Assembly: GCA_028873815.1 (NCBI GenBank)
Contig: JAPPNN010000011.1
Span: 25,024 to 89,023, forward strand
Length of the DNA stretch: 64,000 nt
Origin: Gemmatimonadota bacterium
Lineage (GTDB): Bacteria > Gemmatimonadota > Gemmatimonadetes > Longimicrobiales > Gaopeijiaceae
Reading direction: 5' to 3'
The first letter of the stretch is position 1. Each line of letters opens with the position of its first letter. Shown piece by piece: positions 44,702 to 52,631 of this stretch. The position numbers and the translations under genes were made by a program. The notes under the pieces were generated by a model. That model saw only the letters and a list, made by a program, of their open reading frames with translations, was not told the DNA's origin and made no database searches.

Positions 44702-45238
44702 ATGTCCGTCGACTCCAACAAAACGTCGGATTCACCCCGTCGTGCCAACCCCGTCAGCCGGGGCGCATGGGCCAGGGTCCGCGATGCGGCGCTCCTGGAC
44801 AGGAGTGTGTACGACGAGGTGGCCCGGGATCGGCGCGCCACCACGCAGGCCGCCTGCGTGGTCATTCTTGCGTCGCTGGCGGTGGCCAGCAGCGATTACC
44901 CGCTGGGGTGGATCGAGATGGCAAAGGCCGCCGCCGCCGGCATTCTGCAATGGTGGGTCTGGGCAGCCATAGCCCATGTCGTGGGTGGTAGGATCCTGGG
45001 CGGGAACGCCGACTGGGGAGCGCTGATTCGCGTACTGGGCTTTGCGAGGGGGCCGGGAATCTTCGCGGTCCTGGCACCGCTGGTCGGAGGGATCCACCTC
45101 GCGGCGCAGGCCTGGGTGCTCGTGGCCGGGACGGCGGCGCTGCGCGCGACCATGGGCTTCGGCACAGGACGGGCCCTGGTGACCGCGTTGGCGGGAATGG
45201 TGCCGTACTGGTCCGTCCAGCTCTTCTACCTCCACTGA
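44702..45238 (+). CDS. Yip1-domain membrane protein
   Basis: The 178-residue product starts at ATG 44702 with a soluble N-terminus followed by about four or five membrane helices (AACVVILASLAVASSDYPLG, AAAGILQWWVWAAIAHVVGG, FARGPGIFAVLAPLVGGIHL, VLVAGTAALRATMGF). The WWxxxxxAH and LAPLVGGIHLAAQAW pattern is Yip1-like. The function of bacterial Yip1 proteins is unknown. The frame extends upstream over the divergent synthetase, without similarity. Confidence 0.72.
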   Translation: MSVDSNKTSDSPRRANPVSRGAWARVRDAALLDRSVYDEVARDRRATTQAACVVILASLAVASSDYPLGWIEMAKAAAAGILQWWVWAAIAHVVGGRILGGNADWGALIRVLGFARGPGIFAVLAPLVGGIHLAAQAWVLVAGTAALRATMGFGTGRALVTALAGMVPYWSVQLFYLH

Positions 45239-45246
45239 CAGATCAG

Positions 45247-46650
45247 ATGTTCATGCGGACAACACGGGCAATTCGGTGGGGAACCGGTGGCGTCGCCGCT
45301 TTCGCAGCGATCGGGGCATGGTTCGCCGGCGCCGCGGGGTCGCGGGCGGGTGCGCCGTGGCCGGACCAGGCCCAGCCGGACGGAGAACGCCTCGTCGCGT
45401 CGCTTGGGTGTGGCGCCTGTCACGAGGGAGTACCCGAAGCGGAGGAAGTCCGGCTGGTGTCGCCCGCGATGGGAGCCGGAGCCGCACCACTGGCACCGGC
45501 CTACATCTTCCACTACATGGCCGATCCGCAGACAATCCGGCCCGACATCGCACCGGCGCGGATGCCTCGCTACGACCTTACCGAACGGGAGCGCGTGGCC
45601 CTCGCGCTCTTCGTCACGAACGAGCGGGAACTGCGGGGTGTGGACGATGCGTTTCGCGCAGCACTGGAGCGTCACCCGGACGCGGACAGAGCCGAGGGTC
45701 GAACCCTGTTTCAAACCCTGAACTGCGCGGGATGCCATGCGCATCCGGAGGTGGCGCCCAGCCGTAGTGCACCGGACCTGAGCCTTCAGGGATCGAGGGT
45801 CGTCGCGGATTGGCTGGCCGAATACCTGTCCGACCCGGTGACGATCCGGCCTGCGGGACCCGTGCCCGGGCTTGGTGGGCAGATGCCCGATTTCCGCCTG
45901 GAGTCTGCGGAGGTGGGCGCGATTGCCGGCTATCTGATGGACCATTCGGCTCCGGCTGTCGCGGCCTGGGAGCCGGCCGAGCTGTCCCCGTTCTCCATGG
46001 AGAAGGCCGAAACGTTGCTGCGGGATCGATGGAGCTGCCTCGGCTGTCATCGACTCGGCGATGAAGGCGGCAGGATCGGACCCAGTCTCGATGGCATCGT
46101 TCATCGGCTTCAGCCCGGATACGTCCGCTCGCTGATTGAGGCCCCGGCCCATCTGGCTGCCGACATCGTCATGCCGGGATCGCTGGAGCAGCCGGATCGG
46201 CTCAATCTGGTCGCGTCCTTCCTGCTTCGCCGGGAAGGGGCGTGGCTCGGCGCCGATCCCGTGCCGGGAATGCCCGCCCTGCCGGATGTGGCCAGGGGCG
46301 CCGGGGCCACGACAACGGCTGGGGCTGCCACGCCACCGACGGGTGAAGCGCTCTACCTTTCGCGTTGCGCAACCTGCCACGGTGTGGACGGTGGAGGCGA
46401 CGGCTTCAACGCGCCCTTCATGCCCGTCCCTCCCGCAGCGCATGCCGATTCAGCGGCGATGTCCATTCGTCCCGACGACACCCTGTACGACGGAATCCAC
46501 GCGGGAGGCTGGATTCTGGGCAAAAACCACCGCATGCCCGCATTCGGGAAATCCCTGGACAACGGTCAGATCAGGTCGCTGGTCGCCTACATCCGCACGC
46601 TCTGCAATTGCGAGGGGCCTGCCTGGTCTCGGGACGGCCGTCGCCCCTGA
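45247..46650 (+). CDS. Tetraheme c-type cytochrome
   Basis: A 467-residue exported protein with an N-terminal signal or anchor helix and four CxxCH heme sites: CGACH (55-59), CAGCH near 160, CLGCH near 262 and CATCH near 376. The modules resemble serially joined monoheme domains. It is probably a periplasmic electron carrier, perhaps of a denitrification or alternative oxidase chain, but no partner is nearby. Starts at 45247 and 45253 are equivalent. It lies eight bases after the Yip1 gene. Confidence 0.9.
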   Translation: MFMRTTRAIRWGTGGVAAFAAIGAWFAGAAGSRAGAPWPDQAQPDGERLVASLGCGACHEGVPEAEEVRLVSPAMGAGAAPLAPAYIFHYMADPQTIRPDIAPARMPRYDLTERERVALALFVTNERELRGVDDAFRAALERHPDADRAEGRTLFQTLNCAGCHAHPEVAPSRSAPDLSLQGSRVVADWLAEYLSDPVTIRPAGPVPGLGGQMPDFRLESAEVGAIAGYLMDHSAPAVAAWEPAELSPFSMEKAETLLRDRWSCLGCHRLGDEGGRIGPSLDGIVHRLQPGYVRSLIEAPAHLAADIVMPGSLEQPDRLNLVASFLLRREGAWLGADPVPGMPALPDVARGAGATTTAGAATPPTGEALYLSRCATCHGVDGGGDGFNAPFMPVPPAAHADSAAMSIRPDDTLYDGIHAGGWILGKNHRMPAFGKSLDNGQIRSLVAYIRTLCNCEGPAWSRDGRRP

Positions 46651-46659
46651 CCACCAGCG

Positions 46660-47427
46660 CTAGAACTGCCAGACCAGCAGCAGCTGGACGGTGTTCTCGT
46701 CCACCTCCGTCCCCAGCTTGTTCCGCCAGTACTGGTACTCGATGCCCACGAAGTGCCCGTTCTGCTCGCCGATGTCCCAGCGGAACTGTGGCTGGGCCAG
46801 GATCCAGAACGGCACTTCGTTGCCGAGTTCGTCGGTTGTGGGGCCGATGTACTCAGCGTGGCCGGTAATCGAGAACGACTGGCTGCCAAGGTTGAACGGC
46901 AACAGCCCGTTGATATCGAAGACGAAGCGCCCGCCCGCCTTCGGCGCCCCTCCGCTATCGAGGCCTCCGCTGTAGTCCGCAGCCCCCATGAAATCGGTGT
47001 TGAGAAAGACGAAGCCCGGAATGCGCCACGAAATGCGGGCGCCCGTCAACGTCTGAAGGAAGTTGGCATCTCCGCCCGCGGCGAAGCCAAAGATCACGCC
47101 GAGGTCCGCAACGGGACCGGTCTCCAACCCTCCGCCACGCAGCTTGGTCAGGCTAATGTTCGAGTACAACTCGCCATAGAAGTCGATGTCGTTGAACCCG
47201 TCGTCGACCCCATCGTCGATCACGTCGATGAAGAAAAAGTGGTCGCCGGACTTCCAGAACGACGCGTGCTGGAAGGTGACGACGGCCGTGCCGGTGCTGG
47301 TCTCGGCGAACGGGTTTGCGAGGCTCCCGTACTGGAAGTGCACCTCGGTCTGGGCCTGGCCGGCATCCGGCGCGACCGCGAACGGAAGCACGGCGAGCAG
47401 GGCGCGCAACCGGGAACTGACGGTCAA
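46660..47427 (-). CDS. Tsx-like outer-membrane channel protein
   Basis: The start is TTG 47427, overlapping the symporter's stop (TTGA) with GGGAGG six bases upstream; the frame reaches 47589 without signal character. The 255-residue protein has a signal (LRALLAVLPFAVAPDAGQAQ) and 12 or so strands ending in WRNKLGTEVDENTVQLLLVWQF. HFQYGSLANPF, FFFIDVIDDG and ELYSNISLTK are like Tsx nucleoside channels. It may let the substrate of the coupled symporter cross the outer membrane. Confidence 0.8.
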   Translation of the reverse strand: MTVSSRLRALLAVLPFAVAPDAGQAQTEVHFQYGSLANPFAETSTGTAVVTFQHASFWKSGDHFFFIDVIDDGVDDGFNDIDFYGELYSNISLTKLRGGGLETGPVADLGVIFGFAAGGDANFLQTLTGARISWRIPGFVFLNTDFMGAADYSGGLDSGGAPKAGGRFVFDINGLLPFNLGSQSFSITGHAEYIGPTTDELGNEVPFWILAQPQFRWDIGEQNGHFVGIEYQYWRNKLGTEVDENTVQLLLVWQF

Positions 47428-49115
47428 GACCGGCCTCCCGTCTTGATCGTACCGGGCACTCGGATACGGTCGATGAGCTCGTTGATACCGGCCGGTGGCG
47501 CCGGCGTGAGCGTCGATACCGTGAACGCGACGGCGAAGTTGAGCAGCATGCCAAGCGTCCCGATCCCCTCGGGTGAAATACCGAACCACCAGTTTTCCGG
47601 CGAGTCGGCGGCCGGATTCACGAAGCGGAAGTAGATGATGTACGCGGCGGTGAAGGTGATACCGGAGAGCATCCCGGCGATCGCTCCCTCGCGGTTCATC
47701 GTGCGGGTGAACGTCCCCAGAATGATGACGGGGAAGAACGACGACGCGGCCAGGCCGAACGCAAACGCCACGATCTGAGCTACGAACCCCGGCGGATAGA
47801 TTCCGAGCAGGCCCGCCACCCCCACTGCAAACGCCGCGCTGATCCTCGCCGCCAGCAGTTCACCCTTCTCCGATATGTCCGGTTTCCAGGCCCGTTTCAG
47901 CAAGTCGTGGCTAATGGCCGACGAGATCACCAGCAGGAGCCCCGCCGCCGTCGACAGCGCTGCCGCCAGCCCGCCCGCCGCCACCAGTCCCACCACCCAG
48001 TTGGGCAGGCGCGAGATCTCCGGGTTGGCGAGCACCATGATGTCGCGGTCGATCGTGAGTTCGTTTTCGGCCGCGTCGCCCACGTACTGGATGTTCCCGT
48101 CGCCGTTCTTGTCGTCGAACGTGATGAGCCCGGTGTCCTCCCAACCGCTGAACCACTCGGGCATGGCGTCGTACGGCTGTCCGGCCACGGTGTCCAGCAG
48201 GTTGGCGCGCGCGAACACGGCCACCGCCGGTGCGGTCGTGTAGAGGATCGCGATGAAAAGGAGTGCCCACCCAGCCGAGATGCGCGCGTCCCGTACCCGG
48301 GGCACGGTGTAGAAGCGGATGATCACGTGCGGCAGCCCGGCCGTGCCCAGCATGAGCGCCGCCGTGATGAAGAACACGTCGATCGTCGACTTGGTGCCGT
48401 CCGTGTAGGGCGTGAAACCCAGCTCCTGGTGCAGGCCATCCAGCTTGTCGAGCAGGAAGACGCCGGTGGCCGGATCCGCGCCGCCGAATCCAAGCTGAGG
48501 GATGAAGGTGCCTGACAGCATGACCGCCAGGAAGATTGCCGGCACCATGTAGGCGAAGATCAGCACGCAGTACTGCGCCACCTGGGTATAGGTGATGCCC
48601 TTCATCCCGCCCAGGACGGCGTAGAAGAAGACGATCCCCATCCCGATGACGACGCCGACGGTCACGTCCACCTCGAGAAAGCGGCTGAACACGATACCCA
48701 CGCCGCGCATCTGGCCGCTCACATACGTGAACGAGACGAAGATCGCGCACGCCACGGCCACCACCCGCGCCACCTGCGAGTAATACCGCTGGCCCACGAA
48801 CTCCGGAACCGTGTACGCCCCGAACTTCCGCAGGTATGGCGCCAGCAGCATCGCCAGCAGCACGTATCCCCCCGTCCATCCCATCAGGTAGACCGAGCCG
48901 TCATACCCCATGAACGAGATCAGCCCCGCCATCGAGATGAACGAGGCCGCCGACATCCAGTCGGCCGCCGTAGCCATCCCGTTGGCCAGCGGCGACACGC
49001 CCGTGCCGGCCACGTAGAAGTCCCTGGTGGAGCCGGCCCGGGACCAGATCGCCACCCCGATATATAGGGCGAACGAGATCCCCACCATGATGAAGGTCCA
49101 GAGGCGGACGTCCAT
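47424..49115 (-). CDS. Sodium:solute symporter, ActP-like VC_2705 type
   Basis: A 563-residue SSS transporter whose N-terminus (DFYVAGTGVSPLANGMATAADWMSAASF) is typical of acetate-permease relatives. Ion- and substrate-site helices appear as VLGGMKGITYTQVAQY and LSTAAGLLLVISSAISHDL. An insert near residues 300-360 (DDKNGDGNIQYVG) looks like an external Ca2+-loop. Members next to a DUF4212 gene are called VC_2705-type. The DUF4212 gene lies upstream and a Tsx-like channel downstream. Acetate or another short acid is a plausible substrate. Confidence 0.9.
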   Translation of the reverse strand: MDVRLWTFIMVGISFALYIGVAIWSRAGSTRDFYVAGTGVSPLANGMATAADWMSAASFISMAGLISFMGYDGSVYLMGWTGGYVLLAMLLAPYLRKFGAYTVPEFVGQRYYSQVARVVAVACAIFVSFTYVSGQMRGVGIVFSRFLEVDVTVGVVIGMGIVFFYAVLGGMKGITYTQVAQYCVLIFAYMVPAIFLAVMLSGTFIPQLGFGGADPATGVFLLDKLDGLHQELGFTPYTDGTKSTIDVFFITAALMLGTAGLPHVIIRFYTVPRVRDARISAGWALLFIAILYTTAPAVAVFARANLLDTVAGQPYDAMPEWFSGWEDTGLITFDDKNGDGNIQYVGDAAENELTIDRDIMVLANPEISRLPNWVVGLVAAGGLAAALSTAAGLLLVISSAISHDLLKRAWKPDISEKGELLAARISAAFAVGVAGLLGIYPPGFVAQIVAFAFGLAASSFFPVIILGTFTRTMNREGAIAGMLSGITFTAAYIIYFRFVNPAADSPENWWFGISPEGIGTLGMLLNFAVAFTVSTLTPAPPAGINELIDRIRVPGTIKTGGRS

Positions 49116-49198
49116 GGGCTAGCGCGGCGCTGCCGGAGGGAACCGCCGAGGGGCCCGCCTGGTCAGCCCTGGGCCTCGCGGCGCGTTGGGGCCGTCCC

Positions 49199-49456
49199 TC
49201 ATTCCTCGGCCACCCCGAACTCCCTGTCCAGCCGGTTCATCAGGCGTGAGTACACGAAGATCAGCACCACGAAGACGTAGATCGATCCCTGCTGTGCGAA
49301 CCAGAAGCCGAGCTTGAAGCCCGTGCCGGGTATCCGGATCGCGTTGAGCGCGTCGGCGAAGACGATCGCGCAGCCGTAGGACACCACGAACCAGATGGAC
49401 AACAGGATCCCGAGATAGCGGAGGTTGCGGGACCAGTAGGCGTTGGCGTCGGGCAT
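49199..49456 (-). CDS. DUF4212 small subunit of sodium/solute symporter
   Basis: An 85-residue protein with two membrane helices. WSRNLRYLGILLSIWFVVSYG, FKLGFWFAQQGSIYVFVVLIFVYSRLMNRLDREFGV is the standard DUF4212 sequence pattern. Such proteins accompany VC_2705-type symporters and may be accessory subunits. The start at ATG 49456 lacks a clear ribosome site. The gene precedes the symporter by 83 bases. Confidence 0.9.
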   Translation of the reverse strand: MPDANAYWSRNLRYLGILLSIWFVVSYGCAIVFADALNAIRIPGTGFKLGFWFAQQGSIYVFVVLIFVYSRLMNRLDREFGVAEE

Positions 49457-49557
49457 GGCGATGGGTTGGGGGGTTGGAAGAGGTCGACGGGTTCGATGCG
49501 GCCACAACTTGGGCAAGCAAGCGGTTGTTGGCCAGCCCCGCCAGGAATCAGGCCGCC

Positions 49558-49994
49558 CTACTCTTTGACGAGCACGATCGGGGAGCCGCCTCCAGTCGGC
49601 CGCAACTCGATCCGTCCGGTGTTGACGATCTCCCTTTCGTAGATCAACGGGCCCTTCTCCTTCCACGTCTCCCAAACGCGCACCTGACCGGAGTCGAACT
49701 CGAAATGATGGACGGTATCCCCGTCATCGAACCCGCGAGCCGGCGAGCGTGCGGCCGAATGACGACGGCCAGGCAGATCAAAACGGCAACCGAGGCCGGC
49801 AGGGCGCCCACCCCGAACAGGATGTCCGTGAGAATGATGTTGCCCACCACCGGCAACAGGACGAGTGCACCGATCAGCGAGGTCCGTGGCCAGGCGAGCA
49901 GGAGCCCGCCGCCGATCTCGACCAGTGCGATGACCGTGCCATAGAAGCCGGAGAAGTAGTACCAGGTCAGCCAGAAGCCGCTGACCTGGCCCAT
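49558..49994 (-). pseudogene. DoxX-family gene remnant with frameshift
   Basis: From ATG 49994 the frame encodes WYYFSGFYGTVIALVEIGGG, three more helices and then, past about 49750, nonsense. From about 49745 a different frame continues as DGDTVHHFEFDSGQVRVWETW and EREIVNTGRIELRPTGG to a stop at 49558. In relatives I recall, the two parts belong to one protein: a DoxX-like N-terminus with one more helix and a longer middle segment. So the copy seems truncated at the start, internally shortened and frameshifted. An assembly error could explain the frameshift alone. Confidence 0.55.
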
Positions 49995-49997
49995 CCC

Positions 49998-51665
49998 CTA
50001 CATCAGGCCCGAGATTACCCCGTCCTCGTCGATGGTCATGTTCAGCGCGGCCGGCCTTGCCGCCAGCCCCGGCATCGTCATGATCGACCCCGTCTTCACG
50101 ACCACGAACCCCGCGCCGGCCGACGGCGTGACCTCCCGCACCGCGATCCGGAACCCGCGCGGCCGTCCCAGCAGCGCCGGGTTGTCCGAGAACGAGTATT
50201 GCGTCTTGGCGATGCAGACGGGCGCGTCGGCCAGCCCGAAGGACTCGAGGCGCTCCAGTTCGGCGGTCACCCCGGGCTGGAAGTCCACCCCCGCCGCGCC
50301 GTAGATCCGGGTCGCCACGGTCTCGATCTTTTCCTTGAGCGGCATCGCGTCCGGGTAGAGGGGCCGGAAGTCGGCGTCCCCGCTGTTGGCGATCTCCCAG
50401 ACCGCGTCGGCCAGGTCGACGCAGCCGGCACCGCCGCCGCCGTGCGGATCGGCTTCCACCGCTGCGATCCCGCGCGCCGCGCAGCCATCCAGCACGGTCG
50501 CGATCTCGGCGGGCGTGTCGCTCGCAAACCGGTTCAGAGCGACCACCGCCGGGACCCCGAACCTGGCCACGTTCTCGACGTGGCCGTAGAGGTTCTCCAT
50601 GCCGCGCCGGAGCGCGTCCACGTTCTCGGACGCCAGGCTGTCTTTGGATGCTCCCCCATTCATCTTGAGCGCGCGGATCGTCGCGACGATCGCGACGGCA
50701 TCGGGGCTGAGCCCACCCAGCCGACACTTGATGTCAAAGAACTTTTCGGCCCCCAGGTCGGCCCCGAAGCCCGCCTCCGTGACCACGATGTCGCCGAGCT
50801 TGAGTCCCGCGCGGGTGGCGATCAGCGAGTTGCAGCCGTGCGCGATGTTGGCGAACGGTCCACCGTGGACGAACGCAGGCGTGCCCCCCAGCGTCTGCAC
50901 GAGGTTGGGGTGCAGCGCGTCGCGCATGAGGATGGTCATCGCCTTGTGGGCGCCGATGTCGCGGCAGCGCACGGGCTCGCGGCTCCGGGTGTACCCGATG
51001 ATGATGTTGCCCAGACGACGCTCCAGGTCGGCCAGATCACGCGCCAGGCAGAAGATTGCCATGACCTCGGAAGCGGCCGTGATCATGAACCCGTCCTCGC
51101 GCGGAATCCCGCCGAAGGGCCCGCCCAGACCCACGATCACGTTGCGCAGGGCGCGGTCGTTCATGTCGACGGCGCGCCCCCAGGTAATGCGGCGGTGATC
51201 CAGCCCCGTGCTGTTGGGCCGGAAGAGGTGGTTGTCCAGCATGGCCGAAAGCAGCGAGTGCGCCGACGTGATCGCATGGAAGTCGCCGGTGAAGTGGAGG
51301 TTGATGTCCTCCATCGGGACCACCTGCGAGTACCCCCCGCCAGCCGCCCCGCCCTTGATCCCGAAGACGGGGCCCAGCGAGGCTTCGCGAATGCAGAGCA
51401 CGGGGTTGCGCTCCCGCAGGTTGAGCGCGTCGGCGAGGCCCACCGAGACCGTGGACTTGCCCTCGCCCGCCGCGGTCGGGCTGCACCCGGTGACCAGCAC
51501 GAGCCTGGCCCCCCGGTCGGGCCGCGCGTGCACCACGTCCAGGGGGACCTTGGCCTTGTCGTGGCCGTATTGGAGAATCTCGTCCGGACCGAGCCCAACG
51601 CCGGCGGCGATCTCGGCGATCGGCTTCATTCGGTGAGCTTGCGCGATTTCGATGTCGGAAAGCAT
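49998..51665 (-). CDS. fhs: Formate-tetrahydrofolate ligase
   Basis: A full-length 555-residue FTHFS, making 10-formyl-THF from formate, THF and ATP. The P-loop variant is SPTAAGEGKST, with MLDNHLFRPNST, TWGRAVDMNDRALR and the C-terminal GSIMTMPGLAARPAALNMTIDEDG all as in the family. It lies beside a formate dehydrogenase, so the organism can link formate and the folate C1 pool. It is divergent from the ADP-ribosylglycohydrolase gene (114 bases). Confidence 0.95.
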   Translation of the reverse strand: MLSDIEIAQAHRMKPIAEIAAGVGLGPDEILQYGHDKAKVPLDVVHARPDRGARLVLVTGCSPTAAGEGKSTVSVGLADALNLRERNPVLCIREASLGPVFGIKGGAAGGGYSQVVPMEDINLHFTGDFHAITSAHSLLSAMLDNHLFRPNSTGLDHRRITWGRAVDMNDRALRNVIVGLGGPFGGIPREDGFMITAASEVMAIFCLARDLADLERRLGNIIIGYTRSREPVRCRDIGAHKAMTILMRDALHPNLVQTLGGTPAFVHGGPFANIAHGCNSLIATRAGLKLGDIVVTEAGFGADLGAEKFFDIKCRLGGLSPDAVAIVATIRALKMNGGASKDSLASENVDALRRGMENLYGHVENVARFGVPAVVALNRFASDTPAEIATVLDGCAARGIAAVEADPHGGGGAGCVDLADAVWEIANSGDADFRPLYPDAMPLKEKIETVATRIYGAAGVDFQPGVTAELERLESFGLADAPVCIAKTQYSFSDNPALLGRPRGFRIAVREVTPSAGAGFVVVKTGSIMTMPGLAARPAALNMTIDEDGVISGLM

Positions 51666-51779
51666 GGTAGTTATCGGAGAGAGAGTGGGGGCGTGCGGTC
51701 GGACTCAGGTGACGCCGGATCACGAAAAACGGCGACCGAAGTCTGGCGCGGATGTGAAGTGCGAGCAAGGGGGATGCAC

Positions 51780-52631
51780 ATGTGGGGCGCGATTATCGGG
51801 GATGTCGTCGGATCCGTCTACGAATGGGACAGGATCAAGACCAAGACGTTCGACCTCTTCCACTCGGAGGGTCACTTCACGGACGACTCGGTCTGCACGG
51901 CCGCGATCGCCGACATCCTCCTGCACGACCGCGGGGCTCCCGAGACGCTCCAGAAATGGTGCCGCCGGCATCCCGCATCCTACGGCGGCTGGTTCGTCGA
52001 CTGGATGTGGTCCGATCACCCCGAGCCCTACGGGAGCTTCGGCAACGGGGCGGCGATGCGCATTTCGCCGGCCGCGTTTCTGCACTACGACGACCTCGAC
52101 GCCGCGCTCGCCGCCTCCGACCGGCTCACGGAGATCACGCACAATCACCCGGAAGGGCTCAAGGGTGCGAGGGCGACCGTGCACGCGACCTGGCTGGCGC
52201 TCGAGGGCGAAGAGGCGCACGTCATCCGCAGGACCATAGCGGCCCGCTACCGTTACAACCTCGTGCGGTCGGTCGACGACATACGGACGTTCTACCGCTT
52301 CGACGAGACCTGCCAGAACACGGTCCCGGAGGCGATCACCTGCGCGCTCGAGTCGACCTGCTTCGAGGACGCGATTCGCAACGCCATCTCCCTGGGAGGC
52401 GACTCCGACACGGTCGCCGCCATCGCCGGTCCGATCGCGGAGGGCCTCCACGGCATCCCGGAAGGCATACAGCGGGTCGTGGAGGAGCGCTTCCTGGCCA
52501 AGGCGCCCGACATCGTGGAGGTGATGCACGAAATGTACGACGAGGTCGAGAGGCGCCGCGCCAGACAGCGGAAGCTCCGCCGGAAAAAGGCTACAAGGCC
52601 GCGAACCCGGTTTCCGGCCCGGTCTGGCTGA
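51780..52631 (+). CDS. ADP-ribosylglycohydrolase family protein
   Basis: A 283-residue protein of the DraG/ARH family. MWGAIIGDVVGSVYEW starts at ATG 51780, with AAGGGGG about 8 bases upstream; an ATG at 51774 is too close to that site. Metal ligands are FTDDSV near residue 36 and GGDSDTVAAIAGPIAEG near 200. It could remove ADP-ribose from a protein or small molecule. It has a basic C-terminal tail, and its last 41 bases overlap the end of fdhA on the other strand. Confidence 0.9.
   Translation: MWGAIIGDVVGSVYEWDRIKTKTFDLFHSEGHFTDDSVCTAAIADILLHDRGAPETLQKWCRRHPASYGGWFVDWMWSDHPEPYGSFGNGAAMRISPAAFLHYDDLDAALAASDRLTEITHNHPEGLKGARATVHATWLALEGEEAHVIRRTIAARYRYNLVRSVDDIRTFYRFDETCQNTVPEAITCALESTCFEDAIRNAISLGGDSDTVAAIAGPIAEGLHGIPEGIQRVVEERFLAKAPDIVEVMHEMYDEVERRRARQRKLRRKKATRPRTRFPARSG

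Noticed and set aside
49700..49760. Programmed frameshift joining the two DoxX parts
   Set aside because: No slippery heptamer, and middle sequence seems to be missing too, so decay is simpler.
49644..49994. Intact short DoxX protein of 116 residues
   Set aside because: The last ~35 residues are out of the family frame, while the true C-terminus continues in another frame.
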